This document shows positions 15,104 to 15,204 of a DNA stretch of 15,204 nucleotides, one piece after another (within the stretch, counting starts at the first letter, position 1; each line of letters opens with the position of its first letter). Position numbers and translations under genes: made by a program. The notes below the pieces were generated by a model, which searched no databases, had not been told where the DNA came from, and saw only the letters and a list, made by a program, of their open reading frames with translations. The stretch lies in assembly GCA_002305505.1 (NCBI GenBank), contig DBRC01000017.1, forward strand, positions 1 to 15,204, in the 5' to 3' direction. Origin of the DNA: Prevotella sp. UBA1378 (GTDB lineage Bacteria; Bacteroidota; Bacteroidia; Bacteroidales; Bacteroidaceae).

Positions 15104-15183
15104 AAATCGTACAAGCATCTTGTAGCAGGACTACAAGCACCTTGTAGCAGGAGTACAAGATGCTTGTATGATTTGGATTAAAT
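15104..15183. repeat. Right palindrome array (module A), nested 71-bp dyad
   Basis: Three 15-bp palindromes at 22-bp spacing: TACAAGCATCTTGTA (15110-15124), TACAAGCACCTTGTA (15132-15146) and TACAAGATGCTTGTA (15154-15168), followed by gatttggattaaat (15170-15183). The first and third units are exact reverse complements, and the flanks extend this (aaatcg before, tgattt after). The outer arms 15104-15124 and 15154-15174 therefore pair at 20 of 21 positions, with the middle palindrome in the loop. It is the same family as 6-79, in the same orientation. It lies about 230 bp upstream of the susC ATG, beyond the candidate operator. It may serve the susC promoter, a gene beyond the window, or neither. 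Confidence 0.85.
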
Positions 15184-15204
15184 ACCTGAGTTCGGGATAA
15201 GGAT

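Noticed and set aside
1..15204. Transposon or genomic island bounded by the terminal arrays
   Set aside because: No transposase, integrase or relaxase gene is present, the interior includes housekeeping genes, and the bounding repeats are direct rather than inverted. The bracketing is kept only as an observation.

Overview
The window looks like chromosomal DNA of a fairly GC-rich member of the Bacteroidales (phylum Bacteroidota). The evidence is a SusC/SusD pair, a hybrid two-component sensor of the type found only in polysaccharide utilization loci (PULs), a two-subunit 2-oxoacid:ferredoxin oxidoreductase, and promoters of the Bacteroidota type (TTTG about 19 nt before TAnnTTTG). The genus cannot be fixed from the sequence. 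Coding regions are GC-rich and the intergenic regions clearly AT-richer.

Layout. Bases 1-477 are non-coding: a palindrome array, a short tandem repeat, a second repeat module, and the promoter region of korA. On the + strand, korA (478-2325) and korB (2391-3395) encode 2-oxoglutarate/2-oxoacid:ferredoxin oxidoreductase and end at a strong intrinsic terminator (3411-3457). After it come two small membrane-protein genes of 33 and 80 residues (3472-3823); the first is shorter than usual gene-calling limits. Everything further is on the - strand. upp (uracil phosphoribosyltransferase, 3858-4514) has its own consensus promoter. A four-gene PUL then reads from right to left: susC-like TonB-dependent transporter (14872-11777), susD-like lipoprotein (11762-10176), a parallel beta-helix lipoprotein (10157-8607) and a one-protein hybrid two-component regulator (8483-4605).

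How the PUL should work (inferred from families). The SusC/SusD pair captures and imports a glycan fragment, the beta-helix lipoprotein is the only candidate glycan-degrading or glycan-binding protein present, and the regulator senses a breakdown product in the periplasm and activates the susC promoter through its AraC-type domain. A 14-bp direct repeat with 21-bp spacing just upstream of the susC -7 box (14975-15009) is the best candidate operator.

The most unusual feature is a pair of related palindrome arrays at the two edges of the window (6-79 and 15104-15183, same orientation, 15,104 bp apart). Each has three 15-bp palindromes of the form TACAAGnnnCTTGTA at 22-bp spacing. The right copy folds as one nested dyad with 21-nt arms. 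A second 16-bp module lies next to the right array and occurs inverted at 216-231 on the left, so this is a mosaic family of intergenic repeats whose role I cannot name. I saw no tRNA, rRNA, CRISPR array, transposase or integrase gene.
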